From Romanomermis culicivorax (taxonomy: Eukaryota > Nematoda > Enoplea > Mermithida > Mermithidae), in contig CAWUHX010000073.1 in assembly GCA_963922205.1 (NCBI GenBank), positions 124,001-188,000 of the forward strand: a stretch of DNA of 64,000 nt, written 5' to 3'. The position numbers were made by a program, and so were the translations under genes. Below the pieces are notes generated by a model that searched no databases, had not been told where the DNA came from, and saw only the letters and a list, made by a program, of their open reading frames with translations. Shown piece by piece: positions 9,998 to 20,654 of the stretch; position 1 is the stretch's first letter; every line of letters starts with the position of its first letter.

Positions 9998-12817
9998 CTA
10001 CGATATCAATAAAATCGGTAACACGAACCTTAGGTGGCAAATGCCAAAAATTCTAGGATTAATACGAGGAAAGATAAAAAGAAAAAGAAGTCCGACGAGT
10101 GATTTCGTACAATCGCGTTGGTAACTTTGGCACAAAACGAGTGATGAAACGATTTTTCTTGATGTTTCGGGCCAATTGTGAAGTGTCATGATGTAGTCGA
10201 GCAATGCAGTGTTCGCAGGGATGTTGTCAACATATTTCATCTCACCAACATCACCCATGAGGGTGCTCAGCATGGCGGATCGGGGAACATCGGGACCACA
10301 AAACCAATCTAACAATCTACCACCCGTAAGTTCCCAAATTTTTACGATCCACAGCCAGAGGCAGTTAGCGACTACGATAAATTTTTCCTGCCATGTCTTG
10401 CCCATCACGTTGTACTCGTCAACATTTTGTGTTGTGGTCCAAATTTTTGACCAAGTTTCCTTCAAGACGTTAATCGCGCAGATGATGGCACCAATAATGC
10501 TCCCAAAGAAACTGGAAGACTTCGATGTGAATGACGATTTGTAATTTGCCCATTCCTTGGGAGCTTGCAATTCCGCGGGGGGAAGTTGCTTCCAAAAGTA
10601 GGCGTTGGTCATGTCGTGAGAGGCAATTTTTACATGGGTACCTTTTTCGCGCAGTTTGTCAATTTGTTTCTTCGTATGCCAGTACAAAAATCCGTCACTT
10701 ACATCATTTAGATCAACCTCGCCGTTGACTCCAAAGTCGTAAAGAGTTCGAGGCGCGCTGCGAATGGTTCCAGCTAAACGATCACGCCATTTGTCGGCAT
10801 CGTAGTAGCGTGATAGGTCGTCATCAATTGTTGTGCAAGTTGGGCAACCCGTAAAAGTACTCATTGTCGTTGGGGTGTTGTTTGCTTCATCAACGACACC
10901 ATTCAAATTGTCTCTGGTTTGCATACATTTGACCGAGGACCAGATTTGAACAAGGTCTCCAGCACAGACGAAAACCGCTGACCAAACGGGCAAACCTGAA
11001 ACAGTGTAGAAGACTTCCTTGGCTTCTCCCATCGATAAAAACCTGCCGTCGACAAGAAATGTGGCAATAGTTTTTGTTGCGAAGGAGCACATCATCGTGA
11101 TGAGCGACATCGGATTTGCAATGATGGAAACAACTGATAATAAAATCATTATCATTTTGTCGTCGGCTTCTCCTTGTGTAAAAATTTTATTGATTGATTG
11201 TTGGAGAGCTGGGTGCATTTTCACAAATTCAACACCCATGACTTTTTCTTTCATCCACGTGGTTTGATTGGCTATATCTGAACAGTGTAGATAAGTTTTT
11301 GTGATGCACAATACACACGCGGTGGCCATAACTGTCATACATGTCGTTGCGCTACTGAAAGCGAATGTGGAAAACACTTCCCAAATCGCGACACACATAG
11401 CTCCCCAGTTGCACTGTTGGCCTGTTTTCCATGTTTTTAGAATGTCGACATAACATTTTAAAATGTCCTTCACGCATATCAACGCGCTAGCGAACCCTTG
11501 AGGTCCGAGAGCTGTCCAACTCGACGATGGGCGTGGTGAAATGATTGGTGCGAGTGATATTGATTCCGCTACTTGTGAGTTGAAGACCTTTTGCAACAAC
11601 ATCCCTACACCCATTGACGCACCAAGTGAAAGAGGTGTGGGCGAGATCATTTGTCCGAAAGAATTGGCTGTCGTGCCGACCAGGAGAACTTTTCCAAGGT
11701 AAAACAGGACGGTTGTTCCGATCCAGAGACAACTTGCAGCAAACGAGCCAGTGACAAAAAGACCACCAGCAACACAAGCCACAATCGATCCAGCAATAAC
11801 AACTCCGAATTGTTGAACGACGCGATCCCAACAAGAGGTCAAAAGACCAGTAACAGCGCCAAAGGGGCCTAACAACCATGCTAGCTCGATTCCGGTTTTA
11901 CCTTGAGAAATTTCTGCCCATACACTTGTCAAAAATTTTACATCGAATTGTGCCGAATTTCGTTCTTCTAATTGGACCAATATCTTGTCGTCAACATCGT
12001 CAGCTAACACACCTTTCGCCGTAATATTTGCGATAAGTGAACTAATGTTAAACAATTTGTTTGATAGCCAACGAGCGCCTTCGACTACAACATAATCGGT
12101 CAATTGTTTTCTGGCGGAATCTGCACTTAAACAGTCGACACCTAACAAAGAAACGATTTCGACAACGGAAGGTTCGGCATACAATATTTCGAAGTTGTCG
12201 CACGAGCGGCCAGGTTGTCCTTTCGGTGCTGATACGGACCAAACAACGCGAAGCGGCCATAGTTTGTAACTTTCTGAACCATCGTCTGATGCTACTTCGC
12301 GTGGCCAAAAAACAGGACCCAATTCCCGTAACAACTCTTGTGTTGGATTCTGAAATCGAAACAGGGGGTTCTTCTGATCTTCATAATTCTTTATCACACC
12401 AATCAAATGTGGGTCGAGAGGGTGAGTGTGCGGTGCTCGAAAACCTGACGATTCTGTGACTTCACGATGGTTGTATGGACCTACAAGCCAAAGGTTTGAT
12501 CGTAAAATTACCTTGTCTAACTGTCGCCCCATAAACCAAACGCCAGTGACGCAGGGAAAGGCAAGATATTCTCGCATCATGTATAAGCCAGTCATTGAAA
12601 CGGCCGCCACAGACGCAATACCCAGGGCGACGTTTGTGGCTGTACTGATTAACGAATTTTGTTCATCCGTAAATTGCGACCGTGCTTCGTTCCGTTCGTT
12701 AGTTTCCGATTCTTCATCCAAAGTTTGATCTTGCAATAAATTTTCAATTCGGAAATCCATTTTCTGAGGTGTTCGTTCTAATCGAAATGCATCATCATCG
12801 AAGTACAAGCTTGGCAT
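9998..12817 (-). CDS. uncharacterised multi-pass membrane protein, 939 codons, uninterrupted
   Basis: I do not recognise this protein. It is by far the longest intact frame outside the retroelements. It has an acidic N-terminus, a hydrophobic segment at about residues 56-80, a soluble region (about 100-310), then hydrophobic segments near 334-380, 470-508, 553-580, 608-622, 768-784 and 812-828. There is a CPTC motif near 658. The first in-frame Met and next three codons (MPSL) lie inside the right 93-bp repeat, so the true start may be lost or may be Met20. The last 60 or so codons become low-complexity and hydrophobic, and another frame stays open near 10160-10080, so the original C-terminus may be shifted. 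It uses more CpG-containing codons than its surroundings. The lack of stops in decayed DNA suggests a recent insertion, perhaps viral or foreign; that is inference. Confidence 0.65.
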   Translation of the reverse strand: MPSLYFDDDAFRLERTPQKMDFRIENLLQDQTLDEESETNERNEARSQFTDEQNSLISTATNVALGIASVAAVSMTGLYMMREYLAFPCVTGVWFMGRQLDKVILRSNLWLVGPYNHREVTESSGFRAPHTHPLDPHLIGVIKNYEDQKNPLFRFQNPTQELLRELGPVFWPREVASDDGSESYKLWPLRVVWSVSAPKGQPGRSCDNFEILYAEPSVVEIVSLLGVDCLSADSARKQLTDYVVVEGARWLSNKLFNISSLIANITAKGVLADDVDDKILVQLEERNSAQFDVKFLTSVWAEISQGKTGIELAWLLGPFGAVTGLLTSCWDRVVQQFGVVIAGSIVACVAGGLFVTGSFAASCLWIGTTVLFYLGKVLLVGTTANSFGQMISPTPLSLGASMGVGMLLQKVFNSQVAESISLAPIISPRPSSSWTALGPQGFASALICVKDILKCYVDILKTWKTGQQCNWGAMCVAIWEVFSTFAFSSATTCMTVMATACVLCITKTYLHCSDIANQTTWMKEKVMGVEFVKMHPALQQSINKIFTQGEADDKMIMILLSVVSIIANPMSLITMMCSFATKTIATFLVDGRFLSMGEAKEVFYTVSGLPVWSAVFVCAGDLVQIWSSVKCMQTRDNLNGVVDEANNTPTTMSTFTGCPTCTTIDDDLSRYYDADKWRDRLAGTIRSAPRTLYDFGVNGEVDLNDVSDGFLYWHTKKQIDKLREKGTHVKIASHDMTNAYFWKQLPPAELQAPKEWANYKSSFTSKSSSFFGSIIGAIICAINVLKETWSKIWTTTQNVDEYNVMGKTWQEKFIVVANCLWLWIVKIWELTGGRLLDWFCGPDVPRSAMLSTLMGDVGEMKYVDNIPANTALLDYIMTLHNWPETSRKIVSSLVLCQSYQRDCTKSLVGLLFLFIFPRINPRIFGICHLRFVLPILLIS

Positions 12818-12897
12818 GCCAGCTGAAAAGTAAACATCAAGTTTTTAGAAAATGCATGGGTGGTGCCAGGAAGGGCCCAGAAGTACTACTCACAACA
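12805..12897. repeat. right copy of perfect 93-bp direct repeat
   Basis: It is identical to 9306-9398 and overlaps the first codons of the minus-strand 939-codon frame. Directly beyond it, at 12898, starts a transposase fragment that is absent after the left copy. The left copy is followed by unrelated AT-rich DNA. Confidence 0.9.
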
Positions 12898-13093
12898 CAA
12901 TTATATTCGAGAAATAACAAAATTTTGTGGCGAAAATCGGAAAATTTATTATCAAGATCAGACCTGGATCAATGCAAGATATGTCGCAAAACATGGGTGG
13001 ATTGACACTAACATTGAAAAAGATTTACAGGACATTCTCTATCCTGGTTCCTCATTAACCTTAGGCTACAAAGATCTGTCTGGTGAGGAATGA
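12898..13093 (+). pseudogene. Tc1/mariner (IS630-type) DDE transposase fragment
   Basis: The frame encodes ENRKIYYQDQTWINA followed by HGWIDTNIE and GYKDLSGEE. This fits the first catalytic block of Tc1/IS630-type DDE transposases, where a Tyr-x-Asp-Glu-Thr-Trp box is expected; here Glu is Gln (DQTW). No terminal inverted repeats are seen, and both ends of the gene are missing. The frame reads back through the 93-bp repeat to 12860, probably by chance. Family recognition rests on one motif and its spacing. Confidence 0.5.
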
Positions 13094-16000
13094 CAGCAGT
13101 TCATAACCATACTTTTCTGTATGAACCCACCCTTTTAACAATTTTAGTCATGAACGTTTAACTTTCAGGAGAATTTTTGATCATATAAACTTATGCAATG
13201 CTGGAAAACGTATTCTGTAGATGATTTGTAATCTTCTTCATTTAGGTTTTCAGTTGAAAAAGATGGCATCAGAAAAAATGTGCGAAAAAATGTGGGAAAA
13301 ATCAACAAATACATGGCATCAATGTCATCAGAGTAATAAGCTATGAGGATCTAGATTTGGTATTGAAAAAATCCACTATTTTTGATTCCAATAGAAATAT
13401 CTATAATTCACTTGTGAAATTGGTGAGCACATACAGAGAGACATAAATTATTTATGATTTAAGGTTTAACTTCCAAGTCCAATGATGTTCTGACTTAGCA
13501 ATGAGCTGATGTTTTTAAACAGCAAACCAGCTAAAAAATCAGCTTGATGTCAAATCAACTCCTAGTATGCTGGAGAATGTATTTCTCCAACACATATTTC
13601 CTGGATGATCTAATTTTTTCAATTCAATCATTTTCCACATTCATATGAAGCGCAAAAATCACTGCAAAAATTCAAGAATCGGACAAGCAACCAAAACTTT
13701 GGATTACTTCATGTAGCAAAAATTCTGTTATTTTTACCACAGAAAGAGAAATGTACGAAAAACTCTGGAAGCTTGTATAGCTGGTCTGAGATTTTACTTT
13801 ATTTGAGCTCTGTTGGCTCAATGTTATGCTCCTACCTAGAAAAAATATGCGTACTGATTGACGCACTGTTTCTTTGTACTATAAAAAATACCTACTGTTC
13901 TAACGGAGGCCACAAATCTGTATAAAAACTGACCGATTAACTTTTAATAAAACTGTAACTGTAATACCAATGTTTTCCGTCTAAGAAAAAGCATTATATA
14001 ACACAAGAAAGGTGATACATGATTATGAGTAATGTGCCACGAAAAAGGTTACAAAAAATAAGAACACAAAAGAAAGGTTAAACATTGAATAATAAATTTC
14101 ATAAAATATTTCTTAAAGTTCAAATAAAAATTAATCAACGAAAAAATTGCATAATTTGCAACACTTCACAATTTAGAATATTTTTAAACACTGCAGTAAG
14201 AGTGTTGGAAAATTGAAAAAATCTTGATTTTTGTCAACATCTCTGACACGATATCAAAGACGATTGATTATAAAATGAACTCAGACAGTCTGGGGGACGA
14301 CAACTTTGACATGTCAACTAGTGGGTGGAGTAGACATGCTAACTGTCGAGCCTGACCTGGATTATAGCAAACAATGGTCACTATACGATGATTTGCCCTC
14401 CTAAAATACATCGAAATAATCATCTCCAACTTAAATTTTCCAATTTTTTTGGGGATTTGGTGATGGAACCCAAAATATTGTTCACATTTCCAGATTTTAT
14501 TGCCAAACACCATGGCTTCGCCAATAAAAAACAGTAATATAAAGTATTTGACATTAGCTTCCTTCCTGAATATTCACACCACATTGCACATATCCTCCCA
14601 TTTCAGCACTTTGAATTTATTTTACGTTAAAGCATTTCTTTCAGGGTGACTATTGGTAAAATGAAAATTTCCACTACTTTAACATCAAAGACACTATTGT
14701 TTACCAAAAAATCAACAATTTCCCATTGCTTCAGGGGCAATGTTTTCCCCTCAAATAGTCTTTTGGGGAAATAAATTTTGAAATGAGGAAACAAATTTTG
14801 GGAATGAATCTCATCACGCAAAAAATTTAGAGATATTCAAACACAAAACATTTTGGTGGACTTCAACAGGTCAAAATCTCAAAATTTTCCGGCGCAGCGC
14901 CAGTCATGGGCATAATAATCGTAATCTTCTATCAAGCACGGCCCTTAGCATATCTAAGTACTTCCAATTACTCACTAATGTTCAACAGTTCTTATCAATC
15001 AAGTTATACGTCATATTTTGTAAATGATAACAGTCAATATTTTGCTGAAAAAAAGACTTTCCATCAATTCTCTCAATTTTTTCTCTCAGAGCTTGGAATT
15101 TTTCAAAGGTTATTAACATGATTTATAGACGATGAAGATAGAGCACATCATTCCAGAATGAAATTTTAGAACTTTTATTCAGGAATATTTGTTTCAAAGA
15201 TTCATTTTCCAGCATTTTGAAATGTAAAAACTTGAAAATTTTTCCAGCGCTTTGCACCCAAATGTGGAACAAATTACACTGTATCAGTCTGATTTTCATA
15301 AATTTTTCGAAGTTTTGTAGGTTCATTTTCCAACATTTTAGAAAGGTGAATATTCGAAAAAAATTTCGGTGCTCTGTGGAGGAATAAGAAATAAAAGTGT
15401 TGATAGCAGATAAATTCATGAGTACTCTTCTTTGTTTATGCTTTGTGCTCCTGTAGAACACTAATATATTATTCATCAGCCCAATTTGGCTGACCTTACC
15501 ACGGTTTTTTTTTTGCACAGGCCAGGTTGCAATGTGTAACTTGGGGAAAAATTTTGGTTGCTCACTCTTAAAGCCATAAATCTGTTTAAATGTATCAGAA
15601 AAACCTTCACAAACTAGTTTTCTTGACATTTCATTCAATCTGCGACAGTTTTAGGGATTTAAAACCCATTTTTCTGAGTTTTGGAGACCAAATGAAAAGG
15701 TTAATATGAGTAGACTAGAGTAATTATAGTCTGTTTTTTATAAAATGTTTCCAAATAGGAAAGTGACACAAATCAGTACTGTCGTAAAAATCGTTTACAT
15801 AGAGCTCTTACTGTAAATTTTTTTGCTCGAAAAATTCTTAAGGATTAGGTCATTATGCTCACAATTTTCCAGTCCAATATGATATATTGTTTACTTGCAA
15901 AGTGTGAAAATCCGAAATACTACTTGCTTTCCACTTTCATTATTTAGAAGCGTTTCAAGAAAAACAGACTATAGTTCAGCACGTAGCACCAAAAATTTTT

Positions 16001-17219
16001 TCTTGATTCCAATATTCTAGAATGCTGAAAAATGAATCTTTGCACCTTATATATCCTGGACAGAAGGAATGATTTCTCGGTAAATTTAGTCAGTTGTCAG
16101 TCGAACAAACTGAAATTCAAAAACCAGGCAACCGACGAAGAATTTGGATTTTTCAACCAGCAAAAATTTCAAGCATTGTCTTACACTCAAAATGTTTTAA
16201 TCACATGAAAGTCAAAATTTGTGAAGATCACAAAAAATTTTGGGAAAATTATGGAGAAAAATGTTAGTTTTCATCAAATTTGTCAAAATACAATACAGGA
16301 TCAAACATTTATTCATAATATGATGAGAATTAGAACCTATAAGCACTAACTAGAATGACCTTTTCTAACCACGCACTAGAATTATATAAAAAATTATGAA
16401 TGAATTGAAACCCAGCATGAAGTGCCAGAAAATTTTCACTTTTCTTCAATTTTGGAACGCATGTCCCGTCAGAAAACCCAAATCTGTCAGGCCTCAAGTT
16501 GCACTGCGCAACTTGGCAGGAAAAATTTGGTTGCACAGCCCGAAATTTGATTGCTGTGTGCAAAACGCCCTTGACATGACTAAAATTTTTTTCCTCATTT
16601 TTGCAAGTTACTGACTCCAAAATCATCACAATGTTTGAGTGTGCTCTCAAAATGCAGAAAAAAACATCCCAGACCACATTATAAACGTTTTTAAAAATTT
16701 GGAAAATATTTAGAAAATTCATCCTAGGAAAGAAACATTCAAACTACTTACTTCAGTTGGATGGAAAACCAAACCACTCAACTGAAAGGGTGCATTGTAT
16801 TGTTCAAGAAGAAAACTTTATGTGAAGAAATAGCTGCAGCTTGTAGACCAGTGATGCAAATGAGTCCACAGGCAGGAAAAATCTCATCAACTTCATCAGG
16901 TTACCTGGCGATGTAGAAAAAAACAGAGAAAAAAAACCTCACACATGTAGCACATTCAGTTTCAACTATTGAATAAGAATATTGCATATAAAAGCTTTCC
17001 TGGTTACCACCAGTTTGTCAAATTTTTCTAGTAACATTCTCATAATTTGATCAAATTATATCTCCTTCAATTTTCGTTATTTCAGAAATTTTATTTGTTG
17101 TTCTAGAACGTCCTTCATAAACTTTTTACAACTTACCTGATTTTTATTTTGGTATAACCTTTTTTAATATTTTTATATATTATTATTGCATATATTTTGA
17201 ACACTTTTTATACTCCAGA
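13094..17219. other. AT-rich intergenic DNA, no supported gene
   Basis: Nothing coding is convincing on either strand. Frames such as 15638-15123 (minus) and 16722-16330 (minus) are long for AT-rich DNA but rich in Phe, Lys, Asn and Ile and unmatched. Phrases such as CATTTTCCAGCATTTTG near 15205 recur with variation near 15325, suggesting old repeats. Confidence 0.5.
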
Positions 17220-17900
17220 ATGGAACAATCACAAGCCCCTGCACTACTAAACATTCGATGGCCTCCAATAACATATTCACATGTTTTCATTGCTGCCAAT
17301 ACACCACAGATATTTGAGTACAAGTTAGGCGATTCATCTCTGGATAGTCATTATCACAGATGTCACCATGTCAGCAAAGCAGATTACCTTTGCGAAGCTT
17401 TGGCCCAAGACCTGAAGCTGCCCAGGGTCTATGGTGTTGAATCTAAATGTGTTTGTGATCCAGTCCATGCTTGGAAACATAGGAAATGGGAAATCAAGGA
17501 TCAATTTGAAGACAGCCAGAAATGAAATTCAGCCAAATACAATCTGATTGTCCTCTTTGATTTCTACCTGATGGGCTTAGTCCCTAGGGCGACTATCAGT
17601 CTACTATATGATGCATAGGGTTTGATTGGGTCAAACCATACCCATCATTTGCTAGTGATGCACAATGCTGACTTATGATTTAACAACCTTCAATTTGATG
17701 TAGACCCAAAACTCATTTGGAATGTGATGATGCATTCAGCAAGGATCAAGTGCATTCAAGAATGTATTGCTGCAGGACTTCTGGCACTAGCAACTGCTCA
17801 ACATATCGAGGGTATACCATTCGATTTTTTGTATATGCCAAATCATTAATCTATCATTCACCATTTGTCCACTGTTCCTTTCGATAAAAGTAACGGAGGA
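17220..17900 (+). pseudogene. unrecognised decayed reading frame
   Basis: The first 101 codons from ATG 17220 are open and of balanced composition, with CVCDPVHAWKHRKWE near the end. After TGA at 17523 the same frame goes on to about 17900 with only a few stops and coding-like segments such as AAGLLALATAQHIEG. Further pieces in other frames lie at 18298-18657 and 18673-18885. I cannot assign a family. One frame kept over nearly 700 bp suggests a former gene or transposon ORF. Confidence 0.35.
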
Positions 17901-19070
17901 GTGTGATTACTTGTGTAGATGCAGCTTTGCTATCTTTACATGGTAACCCACCCTTTTGCCACCTTTGATGCACATTACGTGATGCCACAATTTGTTGCAT
18001 CAATCGAAAAAATTGGTCTCAAAGGAAAGGACTAATAAGAAAGCTCATATTTCGGCCTTCTGACTTCAAACATGAAATATTACTTCTTGTACAGTTTATC
18101 CTTGAGATGTCTTTTCAGCAGAATGAGCTTTCACCTCCAAAGAATCATTGAATGAAAAATCTAAAGGAAGTACACCTCGTCTTATGCTGGACAAATGAGA
18201 AGAGTCTGCAATGACAAGGTATCGAGTTTCCTGCCTATTTCAACCCACGAACATAACAGAGGAGGGCCGTGGAAGTGGAATTACTTAAATTTGCTGGTTG
18301 AAGTTGATTATGCAACATAGTCTATGTTTGAAAAATTTAGTTAAACATTCAAAACCATGCAAAATTATGTCCACGCCTCTCAAGACTGCCCTAAAAACAA
18401 ACTGTTCAGAAATTACAATTCCAGTCTGGAAACAATGTCAAAACAACATTGATGTTGAGTGCTGGTATTTCTGTTGCCCATCAATTTACAACAATGGCAA
18501 CTTCTTCAAAAATTCAATAAACATTGATTGTCAACAAAATTCAGCCACTTATAATTCCTATGTTTGCCTCCAAACTAATCACCCTGGTTACCACCATACA
18601 ATTCCCAGCCACACTGTATGTGAACGCTTCACATTTGCTGTGGCCAACCACCAGTAGTGCCACCTTTCAATTTTGTCACCATTATTATCCACCAATTATT
18701 ACTCTCACTCCTGGCAACAAATGAAAATTGGTCCACATATCAACAAGTTGGCCAATAGTACCTTTGGTGACATTGTCAATCGATTCCTGCCAAATTATCA
18801 TGGCAGCATGAGCACCAAAATGCTTCGATATGCCAAACAAAAGTGCCTGAAATTAAGACAGAATTTAGCTACTTTTGACAGCTGAACATTGTAACAAATT
18901 AAACATCCTGCACCACAAGTTTTCATGGACGTTCAACAATGTGTCACTGATTGCTAAATTCACAATTCCACCCAATTGCCAAATATGTGTTAGTTTTTTG
19001 AAAAATATATAGACAGGCCTGTAGCCAGGAATTTTTTTCAGTGGGGCTATACATTTTCTGGAAGCCAACA

Positions 19071-19116
19071 CACTGTAAGAACGATTTGTTGAATCAACAT
19101 GAACTTTTAATGTTCA
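19071..19116. repeat. left terminal inverted repeat of CACTA-like element
   Basis: It begins with CACTGTAA, and GTTGAATCAACATGAA is shared with the reverse complement of the right end. The bases before it are CA. Confidence 0.7.
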
Positions 19117-19222
19117 CTTCTTCTCGAACATGAAACTTTCTTGAACTAACATGAAAAATAACATACCATCATTTTTGTATTTTTTTCATGTTGCACCAAC
19201 ATGAAATTTTCATGTTGAAAAG
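19095..19222. repeat. left subterminal repeat cluster (AACATGAA/TTCATGTT)
   Basis: About six exact copies of the octamer AACATGAA or its complement TTCATGTT occur in 130 bp, in both orientations. In CACTA elements such arrays bind the element's regulatory or transposase protein; that role is inferred here. Confidence 0.65.
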
Positions 19223-19704
19223 GGTCCCAGGTAGATATTTATGGGCACACACACGTGATCAGCTGCCTATATTCCAAAATTACTGTATAAATTTACCTGC
19301 CAAACTTTTTGAAAATTTTCTGATTTTTTGAATTTTGATGGCGTTCTGGTTCTGGATTAGGAATGGGAATCGATAATTAACTCTAGAACTAGTGGAGGGC
19401 CAAACAGCAAACATTGTTACAACTTACAAGTCGGGCAAAAATGTAGTGAAGTAGGGGAATTAGGAGGAGGGAGGGGAGGAGTAGGAGAACCCACCCCCTA
19501 GAAATCTGACGTTTTTTTCCTGACGTTTTTGAAGAAGCCCTGCTCTGCTTTCTGGCTGGAATTCGAGTTAATTATTGATTAGAATGTAGTTATAAAACTA
19601 TATAATAATAATAATAATAGTTTATTACGTCTAAATAGGAGATTAAAAATAGTGGTTTATTAGGTTAAAAAGATAGAAACTAAATCACGAAATCATTAAG
19701 GTGT

Positions 19705-19855
19705 GAGTAAAACACGGACAAGGACACCGACAGGTCGCGGACAAACAAAAATGTCTCTAAAACGCGGGCAGGACAGGACAGGCCGATTCTGACAGATTCT
19801 GGCCTATTTTTTGCCTGTCCGCAACCTGTCCTTGTCCGCGTCCGCATTTTAGTCG
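19705..19855. repeat. palindromic GC-rich repeat, MITE-like
   Basis: ACACGGACAAGGACACCGACAGGTCGCGGAC-type sequence on the left faces GTCCGCAACCTGTCCTTGTCCGCGTCCGC-type sequence on the right, so the segment could fold into a long hairpin. It lies in the 5' noncoding part of the CACTA-like element and is probably a nested insertion. No clear target duplication was found. Confidence 0.5.
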
Positions 19856-20654
19856 GCCTAAATCATTATGTGAGTCATGTCATAGGAAGCAGAAAAGAGG
19901 AAAACGTTAGCTAAAAGTGGGACGGACGGGTGACTGCTAAGTTATAGCGCTTTTTAGTTACAAAACTAAATGACAACATCATTATGTGCATTTTATTAAG
20001 CAGAAGCAGTGGTCATTCTGCACTAAAAATTAGACAAAAAAATTTGATGACGCGCAAAATACAAGCTTGAAGGAGAATGGTAGAGCAGAGCTTACATCAG
20101 TTTTTTTATTTTTGGGCACTAAATTCTCAGGAAAACTGCAGGTCGGTGAGCTTCTAAGACTGGTCGAAAACTTTAAACAGGGATAAAAATGGGCGTAAAT
20201 TTTTGAAGAATCAATTTTCAGAAGTTTTAATTTAACGACTAGTTTTGACTTCTAGTTATCAACGTCTCGAATTTTTATGACTGAAGTTCTGTTTGTGGCG
20301 CCATCAAAAATTCCAGGTTGTGGCAATTGAAATTCATATTTAATTTTGTCAACTGTTTGGATTTTTGACAAGCGACGGTTAATTCTAAATAATTGGACCT
20401 TTGATACCTAGACAAAAGTTGATTCACCTGTTGAACATTATTAATGCCAATCAAAACACCAAAAATCAATTGTTTTCAGCCAAAAAGTGGGTTCTTGACA
20501 TCTCAATAGATAGAAAACATTTCGAATTTCAACACTAATTTTCATCTGAACGTGCATAATTTCCCACCCAGATCAGAGTTATGCATATCCATATGCAAAC
20601 TATTTTTTATGGTTTGATTTCTATAATCATTTCAATATTCAGCTAATTTCGACA

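Noticed and set aside
12061..12459. Plus-strand frames opposite the 939-codon gene
   Set aside because: Basic, compositionally skewed products that are antisense shadows of the intact minus-strand frame.
19381..19396. CTCTAGAACTAGTGGA, identical to a stretch of a common cloning-vector polylinker
   Set aside because: Only 16 bases match, the flanks are not vector-like, and the site lies inside the CACTA-like element; contamination is not supported.
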